Positions 10,801 to 21,400 of a stretch of DNA of 64,000 nucleotides are shown here, one piece after another. The position numbers were made by a program, and so were the translations under genes. How positions within the stretch are numbered: the stretch's first letter is position 1; each line of letters begins with the position of its first letter. The stretch is taken from assembly GCA_030142905.1 (NCBI GenBank), contig JASJOG010000072.1, forward strand, positions 620,001-684,000, given 5' to 3'. This stretch comes from Heliopora coerulea. Taxonomy: Eukaryota; Cnidaria; Anthozoa; Scleralcyonacea; Helioporidae. The notes beneath the pieces were generated by a model. That model was not told the origin of the DNA and did not search any database. It saw nothing but the letters and a program-made list of their open reading frames with translations.

Positions 10801-13800
10801 TCAGCAACAGATTCTGCAATAAGGCTTTTGTCACTTTCGGCAATAAAAAACCTAGGTATACAGAAGCCTTCAACACGACTGCCTATTTCTAAATCACTAG
10901 ATAATGAACAGGAAATATCCTCAGGGTCACAATGTCTTGCTTTGTTTTCACCTTGCCACCAAAACCATTCACCATATACATATTCCACAGGAAAGAGGCA
11001 GCTGATAACTGCTGAAAATGGTTGGATCCACAGGTTGGATATCTCATCAAAGCTGTAAGGAGTTTCCTGTGGCAAGAAAGAGATAAAAGAGTGATCAATT
11101 ACATACTTTGTTCTCCTGTTGTTTTTTGTTCTTGTGTTATTTTTGTTAAATAAAAAGTCTGGTATTATTCCCTTTTCAGTAGTTAGACTTCAATCTTATT
11201 TAGTAGTAAAAAAATTAATTGTGAAAAAGGTTTTTCAAAACATTTGCCTGAATTTTTAAAAAGTGATGTTGCCCAAGAGAGGAGCCAGGCTGAAATCATA
11301 ATTTTAGAATATGGTAAATTTTATTATAAAAAAAGTTTTAACTAAATTAAAAAGAGTTTTATTAGGTGCACTAATGTTTGGCTGTGTCACGCAACCCGAT
11401 CAGTGTGGATATAATTCAAGCTTACAATGAATAAATAGATAACTAAAAGTATTATATTACAGGAAGTTCAGAAGTTGGGGAAAAAAGTGTTAAGACTATT
11501 AAAATTACGAAAGAGGAACGGAGCTGAGATTGCCACTTAAAGATGGTTTAAGCTTAGAAATTAAGAGGCTTTCTCTTATCAGAAGTTCAGGGATTAAGGA
11601 GCAAGAAGAAAAAAATTTTTATAAACTTTCTTTAAAAAACTCATTGAGAACTCTTGAGGAAAATACAAGAGAAATTCATAACCGTGTCGTGTCTTTGTAT
11701 CTGATAAAAACACGCTTACTTTTTTCTTCCAAATTCCTCGGCTTTGGAAACATAAATTTTCAAACTTTGTTCGCGAATTAGCATATTAAGAGATTTGTTT
11801 TTAAGCCATTCAAAAAACTCGCAGTACGTGCTTTATCGGATCAAAAACACTCGGATATCATCACCTCGTGTTTTATATCCGATAAAGCACTCCTGCTCGT
11901 TTTTTAAACATTACATAATATCTTACTTCTAGCTATCGATTTATTCATTGTAAACTGTAATTATATGTATATGATTTCTGATGATGATGAGTGTTGTGAC
12001 CAAATGATAGCGCGCTTAATACAACTTTATTATCTCTTGATTATGGCTGTATTCCCTGTTTTGTGCTGGGCACGCATATTTATTCTAAAATATGCATATA
12101 TGCATGGCTATGCATATTACAACTTTTGCTGTTCATTACCAGGAAATACACCATCATTAACACCAAGATCAAACTCGTTAACCCAAAAATACATTCATTT
12201 TATTCAATCGAAATTCACTAGCGTAGATACACAACCATTTGTATCAAAGGGCATTCCATAGTGTCAACAGACGACCATTAACACCATTTCACTATACATT
12301 AGGGATAATAAAATTTCAATTACGCAAGAGAAATATTTTGCCTAATTGAAATTTTATTATCCATAATGTCTAGCAGAATGGTGTTAACGGGCGCTGTTGT
12401 CGCTATGGAATGCCCTTTGATGCAAATGGTTGTGTATCTACGTTGGTGAACGTCGATTGAATAAAATGAACGCATTTTTGCGTTAATGAGTTCGAGGTTT
12501 GGCGTTAATGATAGTATATTTGCTGGTAATGAACAGCAAAAGGTGTAGCACATATACAGATTATTGACATGCATATATGTATTATACACGTACAAAAGCT
12601 GGACCCCAAAACATTGAAGAAATAAAGTGGATTTGATTTTAACTACATGATTCTTTATGTTTTCAATGTTGCTGGAAGTCACTCTATATTCACAAATGCT
12701 CATATGATAGGACAATGTGCAGCTTTTAAGAAGCCCTTCAATTCTATTAGAACACAAGCGATAAAAATATTAATAACCAACGCGTTAGCCTTGACGAGGC
12801 TTTTGAATTGGCAAATTCCTTTAGAGGAGGCTTTGTTCGGTGAACCCTTTTAAAGAACGAACAGAACGTGGGTGTAGCTTGGTTGTGGGTCTTACAGAAG
12901 GTTTTCAATCCTATATTTATGTACGTAATCGCATTCATTCACGTTCTTATCTTCACTATTTTCATTTTTAATACGCACGCTCTCAAGCTGTTCTCTCAGA
13001 AAAACTTCCTGAGTCCCTGACGGGAATCGAACCCGTAACCTTCTGATCGCCGGTGAGACGCTTTAACCATTGAGCTACAAAGACTCAGATGGTGAGCGAA
13101 CACCATCTGAGTCTTTGTAGCTCAATGGTTAGAGCGTCTCACCGGCGATCAGAAGGTTACGGGTTCGATTCCCGTCAGGGACTCAGAAAGTTTTTCTGAG
13201 TAAACAGCTTGAGAGCGTGCGTATTAAAAACATAATTACCAAGCTACCACAAACACATCATTGATTAACATAAAAATAGACGACATATCGAGACTAGCAG
13301 ACTGGCAGTACATATGTCTACCATCTATACGAACCAGTACACAAATTTAACCTTCGCTCACCATCTGAGTCTTTGTAGCTCAATGGTTAGAGCGTCTCAC
13401 CGGCTATCAGAACATTACGGGTTCGATTCCCGTCAGGGACTCAGAAAGTTTTTCTGAGAGAACAGCTTGAGAGCGTGCGTATTAAAAACATAATTACCAA
13501 GCTACCACAAACACATCATTGATTAACATAAAAATAGACGACATATCGAGACTAGCAGACTGGCAGTACATATGTCTACCATCTATACGAACCAGTACAC
13601 AAATTTAACCTTCGCTCACCATCTGAGTCTTTGTAGCTCAATAGTTAGAGCGTCTCACCGGCTATCAGAACATTACGGGTTCGATTCCCGTCAGGGACTC
13701 AGAAAGTTTTTCTGAGTAAACAGCTTGAGAGCGTGCGTATTAAAAACATAATTACCAAGCTACCACAAACACATCATTGATTAACATAAAAATAGACGAC

Positions 13801-14350
13801 ATATCGAGACTAGCAGACCGGCAGTACATATGTCTACCATCTATACGAACCAGTACACAAATTTAACCTTCGCTCGCCATCTGAGTCTTTGTAGCTCAAT
13901 GGTTAGAGCGTCTCACCGGCTATCAGAACATTACGGGTTCGATTCCCGTCAGGGACTCAGAAAGTTTTTCTGAGAGAACAGCTTGAGAGCGTGCGTATTA
14001 AAAACATAATTACCAAGCTACCACAAACACATCATTCACTATTTTCGTTGCGACATACGAGAAATGCAAGACAGTCAGATTTCAAACCTTATCTGGAATC
14101 GGAGGATACACAGTTTAAACGTGGCTCTTATAGTTCTTAGTTGTTGCCGAACTGTGAATGCGTCAACGACTGAACAGCTCTCATTCACGGGCAACCGGAA
14201 AAATTCGAATAAGATAATCCACATAAACAACTTAAGAAGATGAAAAGGCATGCGGGGACTCAGCAACCTTACAGTGCAAAATTTTCGCTAAAATGTTATC
14301 TTAAAATACACAAACTCAAAGATACTTGATATACTTACAAGTTCTGTCAT
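7846..14350 (-). CDS. Mab-21 / cGAS-like nucleotidyltransferase-fold protein, copy 2
   Basis: Coding exons are 14350-14339 (M-T-E-L), 11066-10687 and 9397-7846. Frame is kept throughout and gives about 647 residues. G-S and D-x-D (QPDLDVM) are present in the second exon, and EWRISFSLAE, SYHLKNILFW and LPHYIMPESNLL in the third. Compared with copy 1 it lacks five residues before SYDLHGP and has a longer acidic run after NLLE (EDEDEDE). Its first intron is about 3.3 kb because it contains the 258-bp tRNA-like tandem array at 13109-14035. Its second intron carries a 502-bp palindrome. The most likely role is a cytosolic nucleic-acid sensor or a related Mab-21 protein. The first exon is an inference. 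Confidence 0.8.
9407..9712. repeat. Polypurine/polypyrimidine tract of copy 2
   Basis: Same kind of AG-only tract as at 1978-2279, lying in intron 2 immediately upstream (on the gene strand) of the last exon. It again creates a false open frame running into the intron. Confidence 0.85.
9803..9875 (-). repeat. tRNA-like SINE head, left arm of palindrome
   Basis: Cloverleaf-compatible sequence with A and B boxes, a 7-bp acceptor stem and a T loop. As at 2460-2532, C replaces the universal U33. Confidence 0.55.
10136..10208 (+). repeat. tRNA-like SINE head, right arm of palindrome
   Basis: Inverted partner of 9803-9875. The 3' acceptor strand has drifted (GTCTTAGGCT), so pairing is weaker than in the left arm. 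Confidence 0.55.
11340..11945. repeat. Dispersed repeat ending in a 63-nt hairpin (intron 1 of copy 2)
   Basis: The block recurs twice in tandem at about 26122-27200 and in degenerate form near 63230-63730. It ends with a strong hairpin at 11828-11890 whose arms read GTGCTTTATCGGAT and ATCCGATAAAGCAC. Related hairpins occur at 16098, 27138, 30373, 42660 and 63667. It looks like the end of a DNA transposon family. Confidence 0.55.
12968..13217. repeat. 250-bp palindrome of head-to-head tRNA-like segments
   Basis: Near-perfect inverted arms of about 120 bp meet near 13093. The arms carry tRNA-like segments at minus 13012-13084 and plus 13111-13183. The right arm is also the first unit of the 258-bp tandem array that follows. 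Confidence 0.75.
13109..14035 (+). repeat. 258-bp tandem array, four tRNA-like copies
   Basis: Four units start at 13109, 13367, 13625 and 13883, exactly 258 bp apart; the last is cut short at about 14035. Each begins with a 73-base tRNA-like segment (13111-13183, 13369-13441, 13627-13699, 13885-13957). The acceptor stem GTCTTTG/CAGGGAC is perfect and the T arm is ACGGG-TTCGATT-CCCGT. Units 2-4 share the change CGGCTATCAGAACATT against CGGCGATCAGAAGGTT in unit 1. C33 and a C.C mismatch in the anticodon stem argue against a working tRNA. The array sits in intron 1 of Mab-21-like copy 2. Confidence 0.8.
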
Positions 14351-14561
14351 GTCGCAGGTTCTCTGTTCTTTAACAATATAGACTGAGAAAAATAATTCCT
14401 TCTAGATTGGCATTTCACAATGTCCGCATATGCGATCGTTACGACAGTTGTGAATAGACATGAATAAAAGAAATAACGGAAATGGTTCTCGCCTGGTCGA
14501 TATCCTTAATTGGTAGAAACTTCGTCGAGTACTATTGCAAATACTGCATTCTGATTGGCTA

Positions 14562-14601
14562 CGCTACTCGCTATCTATTCGCCGATAGATAGCGAGTAGC
14601 G
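14562..14601. repeat. 17-bp perfect inverted repeat
   Basis: Arms 14562-14578 and 14585-14601 are perfect complements around a 6-base loop. It lies directly upstream of a short ATG-started frame. The same place in the copies near 28370-28405 and 40505-40540 has an imperfect version. Confidence 0.7.
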
Positions 14602-14604
14602 AAA

Positions 14605-14718
14605 ATGGCTTCGGCCTCTCGTTTTCGTGAAGTTTCTGAAGACGAAATAGAATGCTTGCTTGAAAGTGCAATCCCAGAGAAGACGAAAAATGTTCTTTAC
14701 AAAGTGTGTTTCTACTAA
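14605..14718 (+). pseudogene. 37-codon ORF resembling the N-terminus of a tyrosine-recombinase-type protein
   Basis: The frame starts MASASRFREVSEDEIE, continues IPEKTKN and then stops. The pattern, a short start followed by a helix and a P-x-x-T-K motif, resembles the N-terminal part of Crypton-like or KIAA1958-like proteins that are abundant in cnidarian genomes. The rest of such a protein is absent, so I read it as a remnant captured in the duplicated block. Copies are at 28409-28558 and 40544-40657. The family assignment is from memory of the pattern and is weak. Confidence 0.35.
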
Positions 14719-15410
14719 AACAATCAGATTACTCGTTCTCGAGCTCATAATCTAATTGTTAAATATTAAAAAGAATAACGTTACATCCTGCTGAAGGGCC
14801 CCACCCGCTCAACGATGCTAGGAGCTTCACGATCTACGACGTCAACTTGAACGAGGACGTCCTCTAAAATTTCGGCATTTAAAGAAACCACGGTTTACTG
14901 ACCATCATGCTTGATACTTGTGGCTTGTTTTAGGACTCCTAAAACGCTTCAATCCTCCAAAAACGCTTCAATCCTCATAAAACGAGTGCTGTCTCGAGTT
15001 GAGTTCAATCTTAAGTAGCAATTTTTTTCACTCCACGAGCCCACGTCTTTTTGAACAAGCAAAAATGATCCGGGTGCCATTGTATGCGCAACGACGACGG
15101 TGTTGAAAGTTCTCTGGAAAATAAAAATTAAACACTCTCTTTGTTTTGCATCAAGAATGCTTTTCTTTAAAAAACATCATCTTTCCAGGTTAAGGTCGTA
15201 GATCTTAAGGTATCTACTAACAGTCTGTCAACAACGGCTCTACTACCCGGCACTTGTCCTACAACAAATGCGTGGCGTAACCAGCCTCTTAGTCCTGGTT
15301 GGGCAAGATCAGAAAAATTTCCTCAAAATGAGTTTCAATCGTGAAGCACGAGATGAACTGCATAGTGACCAGTAACTCGCCTCCAGGACCTCGTCGCATC
15401 CACGGCAAAG

Positions 15411-15853
15411 TGTTAGTTAATCAAATTCTGCACAACTTTTGCCCAAGTATTTTCTTCTGTTTTTATCTCTTTCCACACTGTCACTGGGATCGTGTATCTT
15501 TTGTAAGCTGGCAAGCGCATTTTTGCATTTTTGTACAAACAAGGAGTACGAACAGTGGGAGAGCCAGTATTTTTCTGCTTCTGATAGATCAGGATCTTGA
15601 ATCTTTGCGATATGAGGTTGCAGGTCCACGTCTAGCAAAATCGTAGTAGACAAGTAAGTCTTTGAGATGAGCCTTTTTAATAAACTAACTAATTTCTGCG
15701 CAAGGTTTCTTCTTAAGTCGTCGACAGTAGCAGCTCCCTTGACAAACTCAGCCTCATCCTCGCCCTCAGATAAGTTGCTCTGTGGCATGTTATGGGGAAG
15801 ACAACGTTCCTTCAGACATTTCATACGACGATTAAGCACGCTCGCAACACGCA
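15411..15853 (-). pseudogene. Diverged Mab-21-like C-terminal fragment, copy a
   Basis: The minus-strand frame reads MPQSNLSEGEDEAEF, then LLKRLISKTYLSTTILLDVD and LQPHIAKIQDPDLSEAEK. It corresponds to the segment after NLLEGEDESELAN of the intact genes, at clearly lower identity. It ends with a stop after KSCAEFD and has no start or upstream domain. Copies b and c are at about 29740-30120 and 42120-42573. It is an older paralogue fragment, not a recent copy of genes 1-4. Confidence 0.75.
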
Positions 15854-15876
15854 CACGTGTTGCTAGCGTGCTTAAT

Positions 15877-15879
<3 letters not shown>

Positions 15880-15908
<29 letters not shown>
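15880..15908. repeat. (AT)n microsatellite
   Basis: Simple AT dinucleotide run next to the diverged Mab-21 fragment. Shorter AT runs are found in the duplicate near 30167 and a TG run in the third copy at 42601. Confidence 0.9.
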
Positions 15909-15911
<3 letters not shown>

Positions 15912-15963
15912 TCATGTATATAAAACTTCAAAAAAACCAGCAAAACCAAGAACTTAAAACAAT

Positions 15964-16055
15964 ATAAACCATCAGTATAAGTTCAATCTTTATTTTATTT
16001 TCAACGTTTCGGAGCCTGCCCCTTGATAAAGATTGAACTTATACTGATGGTTTAT
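15964..16055. repeat. 30-bp inverted repeat of Penelope-like type
   Basis: Arms 15964-15993 and 16026-16055 are perfect complements around a 32-base loop that contains CAACGTTTCGGAGCCTG. The minus-strand loop reads CCGAAACGTTG, similar to ends of Penelope-like elements. A copy is at 30235-30326. The family assignment is inference. Confidence 0.5.
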
Positions 16056-16097
16056 ACATACATATATATATATATAATATTTAAAAACTGAGCAGGA

Positions 16098-16157
16098 GTG
16101 CTTTATCCGGATTTAAAACACGAGGCGATAACCGAGTGTTTTATATCTATAAAGCAC
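16098..16157. repeat. Hairpin of the GTGCTTTATC family
   Basis: Sixty-base inverted repeat, with the loop orientation opposite to that at 11828-11890. Confidence 0.6.
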
Positions 16158-16319
16158 AAATTGCAAGCTTTTTAGATGTCTTCTAAAATGAACCTTCCAA
16201 TACGCAAGTTCGCGAAGAAAGTCTGGAAATTTATCCTTTGTAAGCCGAAAAAAAATAAACTTCTTCTTGGCATCGCTGGCATCAGAAGAGCCTTAGTCTC
16301 ACTCATGAGGCAACTTGAC

Positions 16320-16997
16320 CTGCCTTCCAAATTTTCGACGGCATATAAATGCAATTGCCGCCAATAATGCCGCCGAAAATGAAATTATCGACGGCAATTT
16401 TTTGCCGTCGAAGATTTTTGTGCTTATTGCCTACTGAATCTCATCGATTCTTCTAAGAAACTCAAGTGCTATGTTATGAACAAATGATTATCTACAGGTT
16501 TCCTGAATTTTATTCCTCATCATATCTCGACGATAATAAGTGTTTTCATGGCGACGTTAAATACCGTTGTTTACTAACAAATGGATCTTACGTATTGCCT
16601 TACATAAAGTATTAACGATGAGTACTGAGAAAAGGAATCCACAACTATTGAGACGATTGACCCAAATTTGCTTCCTGATTCTGATTCTGATTCTGATTCT
16701 GAATCAGAATCTCAAACAGACGAGGATTAATTAAGATGGACTGATGTTTGTTCATTGACATTGTTCTTTTTACTTGCGTATTTGTTAGTGATAACAACGT
16801 TTAGTACGACTAGTTTTATATATTAAAATGGGAAAGTTTTGAGTTGTTTTTTTATTATTCAGCTGCTTACGACATATGTTTTAGAATTCCTCTTACAATA
16901 AACCCGAGGGAAAAAATTGCCGTCGAGTTGCCGCCGAACTCTAAAATATCGACGGCAAAAAATTGCCGTCGAAGATTTAAAGAAATTTCGAGGGCTG
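16320..16997. mobile_element. 678-bp DNA transposon inserted in Mab-21-like coding sequence, copy 1
   Basis: Direct repeats CTTGAC lie at 16314-16319 and 16998-17003. The ends pair as CAGCCCTCSAAATTT-like terminal inverted repeats (left end mutated here, clean in the copy at 30595). Internal CGACGGC/GCCGTCG hairpins lie near both ends. A short frame inside ends with a run of Asp-Ser pairs and DED before a stop (about 16630-16730). This could be the tail of a lost transposase or host-derived ORF. The superfamily is not clear; a 6-bp duplication fits few known groups. The Mab-21 3' end is split by it, with the original stop and 3' UTR left at about 16265-16319. Confidence 0.75.
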
Positions 16998-17806
16998 CTT
17001 GACACCTCTTCCTTTGAACAGAGCCTTCATTTCCTCGTTAAACATTGCTTTGATATCTTCCATTGTGATAGTATCCAGACGTCCTTTCAGCATCCCCGTC
17101 AATTTATTTTCTATATTCTTTAAGTCGCTATTCTTTACCCAGCCGATGACGTCCTTGAAGGATTTTTTGGTTTCTTCGAATTGTTCACGCGTTAACGTGT
17201 ACTGCACCTGCTTCGTAAGTTCCATCGCTTTGGAGCTGCACACCAGTAAAGAAGATTCTTTCCCACCGTTCATCTGAGTAAAAAACTCGAGGGATAATGC
17301 GAGGAAGTCGTCAGTGATGAAATGCTTACCTGGCGAAAGATTTACAACTTCGTCTTCAACAAACTTAGTAAACGCTTCTTCATCTGATTTCTTCATTTCG
17401 TTGGCACAGTTCTCCAGAATCCAAAGTTCTCCAAGTTTCCTTCCTAAAAGTGATTGGTAGGCATACAGTGGAACAAGCAACGATTTCTGTACGTCTGGAT
17501 CGTCCATTCTTTGTATGCTTGCCAACACGCCTTTGTATTTCTGAACAAATAAAGAAAGCAGAGACCGAAGGAGTTCGGTTCTTTCTTCTTGCGATAGATC
17601 ACGATGTTGCATACTCACGAGATGAGGCTGCAGGTCCAAGTCTAGCAAAAACGTAGTTGAAAAGTAAACCATTGAGTGGAGCCTTTTGAACAAGTTAACT
17701 TTTTTCGGCAAAAAGTTTTTTCTTATGTCTGCAACAGCGGCAGCTGCATTAGCAAGCTCAGACTCGTCCTCGCCCTCTAGTAAGTTGCTCTCAGGCATGA
17801 TGTAAC
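16977..17806 (-). pseudogene. Truncated Mab-21-like gene 3' fragment, transposon-capped, copy 1
   Basis: The minus-strand frame begins at the LPHYIMPESNLL motif and covers the C-terminal extension of the intact genes with high identity (LLRSLLSLFVQKYKG, ELTKQVQYTLTREQFEE). At its 3' end the last codons and stop are replaced by transposon sequence that adds QPSKFL and a stop. At its 5' end it joins directly to the intron upstream of transporter exon 6. The nucleotidyltransferase core and most of the Mab-21 domain are missing, so no catalytic function is possible. Confidence 0.85.
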
Positions 17807-18456
17807 TCATTTTAGACTGGAACTCAACCTCTTACACAAAAATTACCGTGAACGGAACATTATTTGCGGATGATGCTCCGCGTTTGTTGCCTTTGGTCTT
17901 GCAACATTTGACTCCTCAAGCTGTCTCATTCATCGGCTTGGGAGCTGTTTCTGCAGCGGTTATGTCTTTGGCTGATTCTTCGGTACTTTCCGCAAGCTCC
18001 ATGTTCGCGAGGAACATCTACAAATTGATCTTTAGACCCAAAGTAAGACGACTGTTCAATTGTGTAGTCTGATATGGTGTTCTGTGATGAGATGTATGTT
18101 GTATGATGTACTGTAGGGGTCTGATGGGGATGTAATATAGCATGAATAAATTCTTCAACCTATTAAAATTTTTTTTTTTTTAAACTGTAAACATTTATTT
18201 TCTCTTACATTAACTGTAAATAGTTCATTTTTTTTTTACTTAATTGCATAAATTTATAGATAGATATATATATGTATGGTAGATGAAGATCCACTCTGTG
18301 GATATGCTATCAATAAACCATTATTATGTTTCCATTAGCCAGTTCATACTCTAGCCATTATTTCCTCCCACTAAATATTGTTGGGGGGTAACCGAGGTAC
18401 AGGTATTCCCATAGTTTCGTTCACACTAAGGCTGATGCGCTTCGGCTGTATGTTCA

Positions 18457-21400
18457 CTATTCTGACTGTACCACTCCGCCAAGCACTTTCCTAATTATTG
18501 TTTCCCCTTCAGAAAGCACCGTCCTCTGCATTGTAGTGATTATCCTAATCACACTGTCCTCATCTCCAATAATCTTTCTCACTGCTCTGGTTGCATCTTC
18601 GACACCGCCTCCCAGGCATCCAATTATTACCGGCACTACTTCCACTGTGTACCTTCTTCTCTTTTCTTTGGTTTCGAATGCCAGCTGCTGATACTTCTGT
18701 AACTTCGTTCTCGTCGTTTCCTTGATGTTCTGCTCTTGAAGGCATGACATGTCCACTAACCAGATCTTCCTCGCTTTCTCGTCCTCTAATGTCAAGTCTG
18801 GTCTGCGAGCAGAGCTGGTCTTTCTCATCCTATGCTCGAAGTCCCAACTCAACTTGAACCCGTTCCCCTTTAAGACGTGGCCTTTCTCCCATCTAACAGT
18901 GTACCATGCCGTATCGGCAGGGAGAAGTTCTCTCTCAACGGCCCAGCTAACAGCCAGTACCATCAAGGCATTGTTGTGCCTACCGAGATACTCAGTTCCG
19001 GCTAGACTCTCACACCCTGCAAGCAAGTGTTGAACGGTTTCATCAAACGTCTTGCACAATCTACATTTTCCGTCCCCGCCTCCTATCCCACGCTACACTT
19101 TCCATTTCCGAGTCTCCACCATCTGTTCCAGCAAATCTATGATTCCAGCCGTCTTCTGCGGTGTGATATTTGTGTTTAACCACACAAGACTCTCGTTCGC
19201 CTGCTCTGTAAATACTTGACTCTTTATACCCTTCGTCTTATAATCATTCTTCAACTTCTCTGTATACCCGTCCTGCATTCCTTTCTTCAGCTCCGCCCAG
19301 CATCCTGCCCATTCTTTCCCCATCTCACTATCTTTCCAGACTTCGTCCTCCCTAAATTGAACCTCCACCCCAACTTCACGCAACGCTTGTTCTGCTTCCC
19401 TTTTTAAGCTCTTGTATTCGCTGTTATACTCTCTCTTCCAAGCAATCCTTATCCAGCGGCTCGTGCTACAAACCATGTACGTTGCCACTCGCACCTTTGT
19501 TTCCTTATAAACCTGCCGAAGGCTCTTCAAGCCTCGCTCTCCATTCTGTCTCTTCAGGTAAAGCCTCTCATCACTTGCCTGTCGGCCCAGCATACCTCTC
19601 TTGCGTAGAATATCCTTCACCAACATATCAAGATCATATAACTCCTTTTGGGTAAACTGGCATACATTCATGGCGTATGCCGCAACCGGGATGACTCTGC
19701 AATTGATCGCTCTCATGAGATTCTTATCATACAGCTCAAACTCTACGAGACTATCCAACCTCTTTTGCATTTCTTCCTTGATTCTCTGCAATACTTTCTC
19801 TTTGTTTATCTGCTTCCCCTGTTCTATTCCAAGGAATTTGTAGAAGTCATCCTTCTCTGGGTCCAGCGCCTCTGCCCTTTCTTCTAATATAGCCAAGCCC
19901 TCACTTTTAGTCATCTTACCTCTTCTAAATACTATCTCCGCACATTTCTTCACCCCGTACACTGCCCCTGTATCGTCGCTAGCTTTCACGATTATTTCGT
20001 TAGCAGCGTCCATCTGTTTATGGCTCTCCTGGTAGGTCTTCAGGTCGTCAATAAATAAGCTGTGCGTCCTCTTCGTGAGTCTTTCACGTGGGGGTCCCAT
20101 CCTACATCCAATTGTTTCCTCCAGTAGCATTGTAACTGGAACCTCAGTCAGACAGAATCCTACCGGCGAAAAACTGTCCCCTTGTAAAAAACCACACCGT
20201 ATTCTAATCCATCTACTCTGCATCTCGTGATTTCCAGCATTCAACTCTAACCGTGTCTTCCAACTGCTCATCAATGTCCGTAGCACATTTATAAGCGGCT
20301 TAGGTATTCCCATCCAATCGTACACCATCACCATCCAGTCATGGTGAACTTTATCGTACGCCTTCCTGTAGTCGTAAAACGCAACTGCCAGGTCCCTCTT
20401 GTGTTCTCTCACCTCGTCCATTATACACTTATCAATAAGCAGTTGGTCAACTGTACCCAACACTCCCTCTGAGGCTCCTAGTTGTCCTTCATCCCATATC
20501 TGGTTCCGTCGAGCATGATCTCTCATGTACCGTCCTATCATACCAGTGAATAACTTGTACGAAGTATTTAGACACGTTATTGGTCTGTACTCCTCCTCAA
20601 ATGACAAGTCCTCAGTCTTTGGTAAAAGGACTGTCCTGCCTAAGGTCACCCATTCCGGAATGCTCTCTGGATCTTCATTCCAGCTCTTCATTGTTCTTTC
20701 TAAAGCCTTCCAGGTTCCACTAAACTTCTTCCACCAGAAATTCTGGATTCCATCAATACCAGGCGAGGTCCAATTCTTCCTCCTCTTTATAACTTTCCCA
20801 ATGGTTTCCTCACTTATCTCGATATCCTGTACGTCCCTGATCTTCTTTCTCAAATCCTCCTTGATTTTCTCCATCCACGGTTGTTCAATAGTAATCTTCT
20901 CCTCCTCCCACATGCCTCCCCAAAATTCCACGAATCTCTCCATTGCTGGGGGCTGGCCCTTAAATTCCTTTGTACTATTCACTCTCTTGTAGAAAGCCCC
21001 TTCATCCGTTTCAAACATTGCGTTATTCTTTCTTCTCTTCCTCTTCTCCACTGCTTTCAGCAATATCACTTTCTTCACCCTCAGCTCATCCAACCACTTT
21101 TCCGAGGCTTCCACAAGCTTCTGTGTGCCTGCTGATCCTCCGTCTACATACTTCCTCAGTTCTTGTAAGATCTTCACTTCTTTCCTCGTTGCTTTTCTTT
21201 GTGTCTTTCTGCGATAGAGCTCATTATTCGCTCTCGCTATTCTCTGCCTTAGTGCCTTAATCTGGTTGCATAACCTCCTCTCTCTTCTATTTCCTTCTCC
21301 GTTCAATCTCCTTCCTATGTCCTTGACTCTTACCTTGACATTCAGTAATCTTGCTATTGCTCTTCCCATGGCATAAACTGCATCTGTGATCTCCTCCAAC

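Larger units (their letters stand above)
14351..15410. promoter_or_regulatory. Region upstream of Mab-21-like copy 2
   Basis: The 5' UTR and promoter of the minus-strand copy 2 should lie here. The block recurs upstream of copies 3 (28161-28950) and 4 (40296-41085). I see the inverted repeat and short ORF listed separately, and no recognisable core promoter. Confidence 0.35.

Noticed and set aside
13111..13957. Four functional tRNA genes
   Set aside because: C at position 33, a mismatch in the anticodon stem and the fixed 258-bp period point to a tRNA-derived repeat.
13109..14035. CRISPR array
   Set aside because: The period is 258 bp with whole units conserved, there are no short repeats with unique spacers, and the genome is eukaryotic.
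15341..15646. Plus-strand frame starting MKHEMNCIVTS, repeated at 29670 and 42056
   Set aside because: It is the opposite strand of the diverged Mab-21 fragment; the minus strand carries the recognisable protein.
20525..20992. Plus-strand frames inside 18457-21978
   Set aside because: Shadows of the minus-strand reverse transcriptase ORF.
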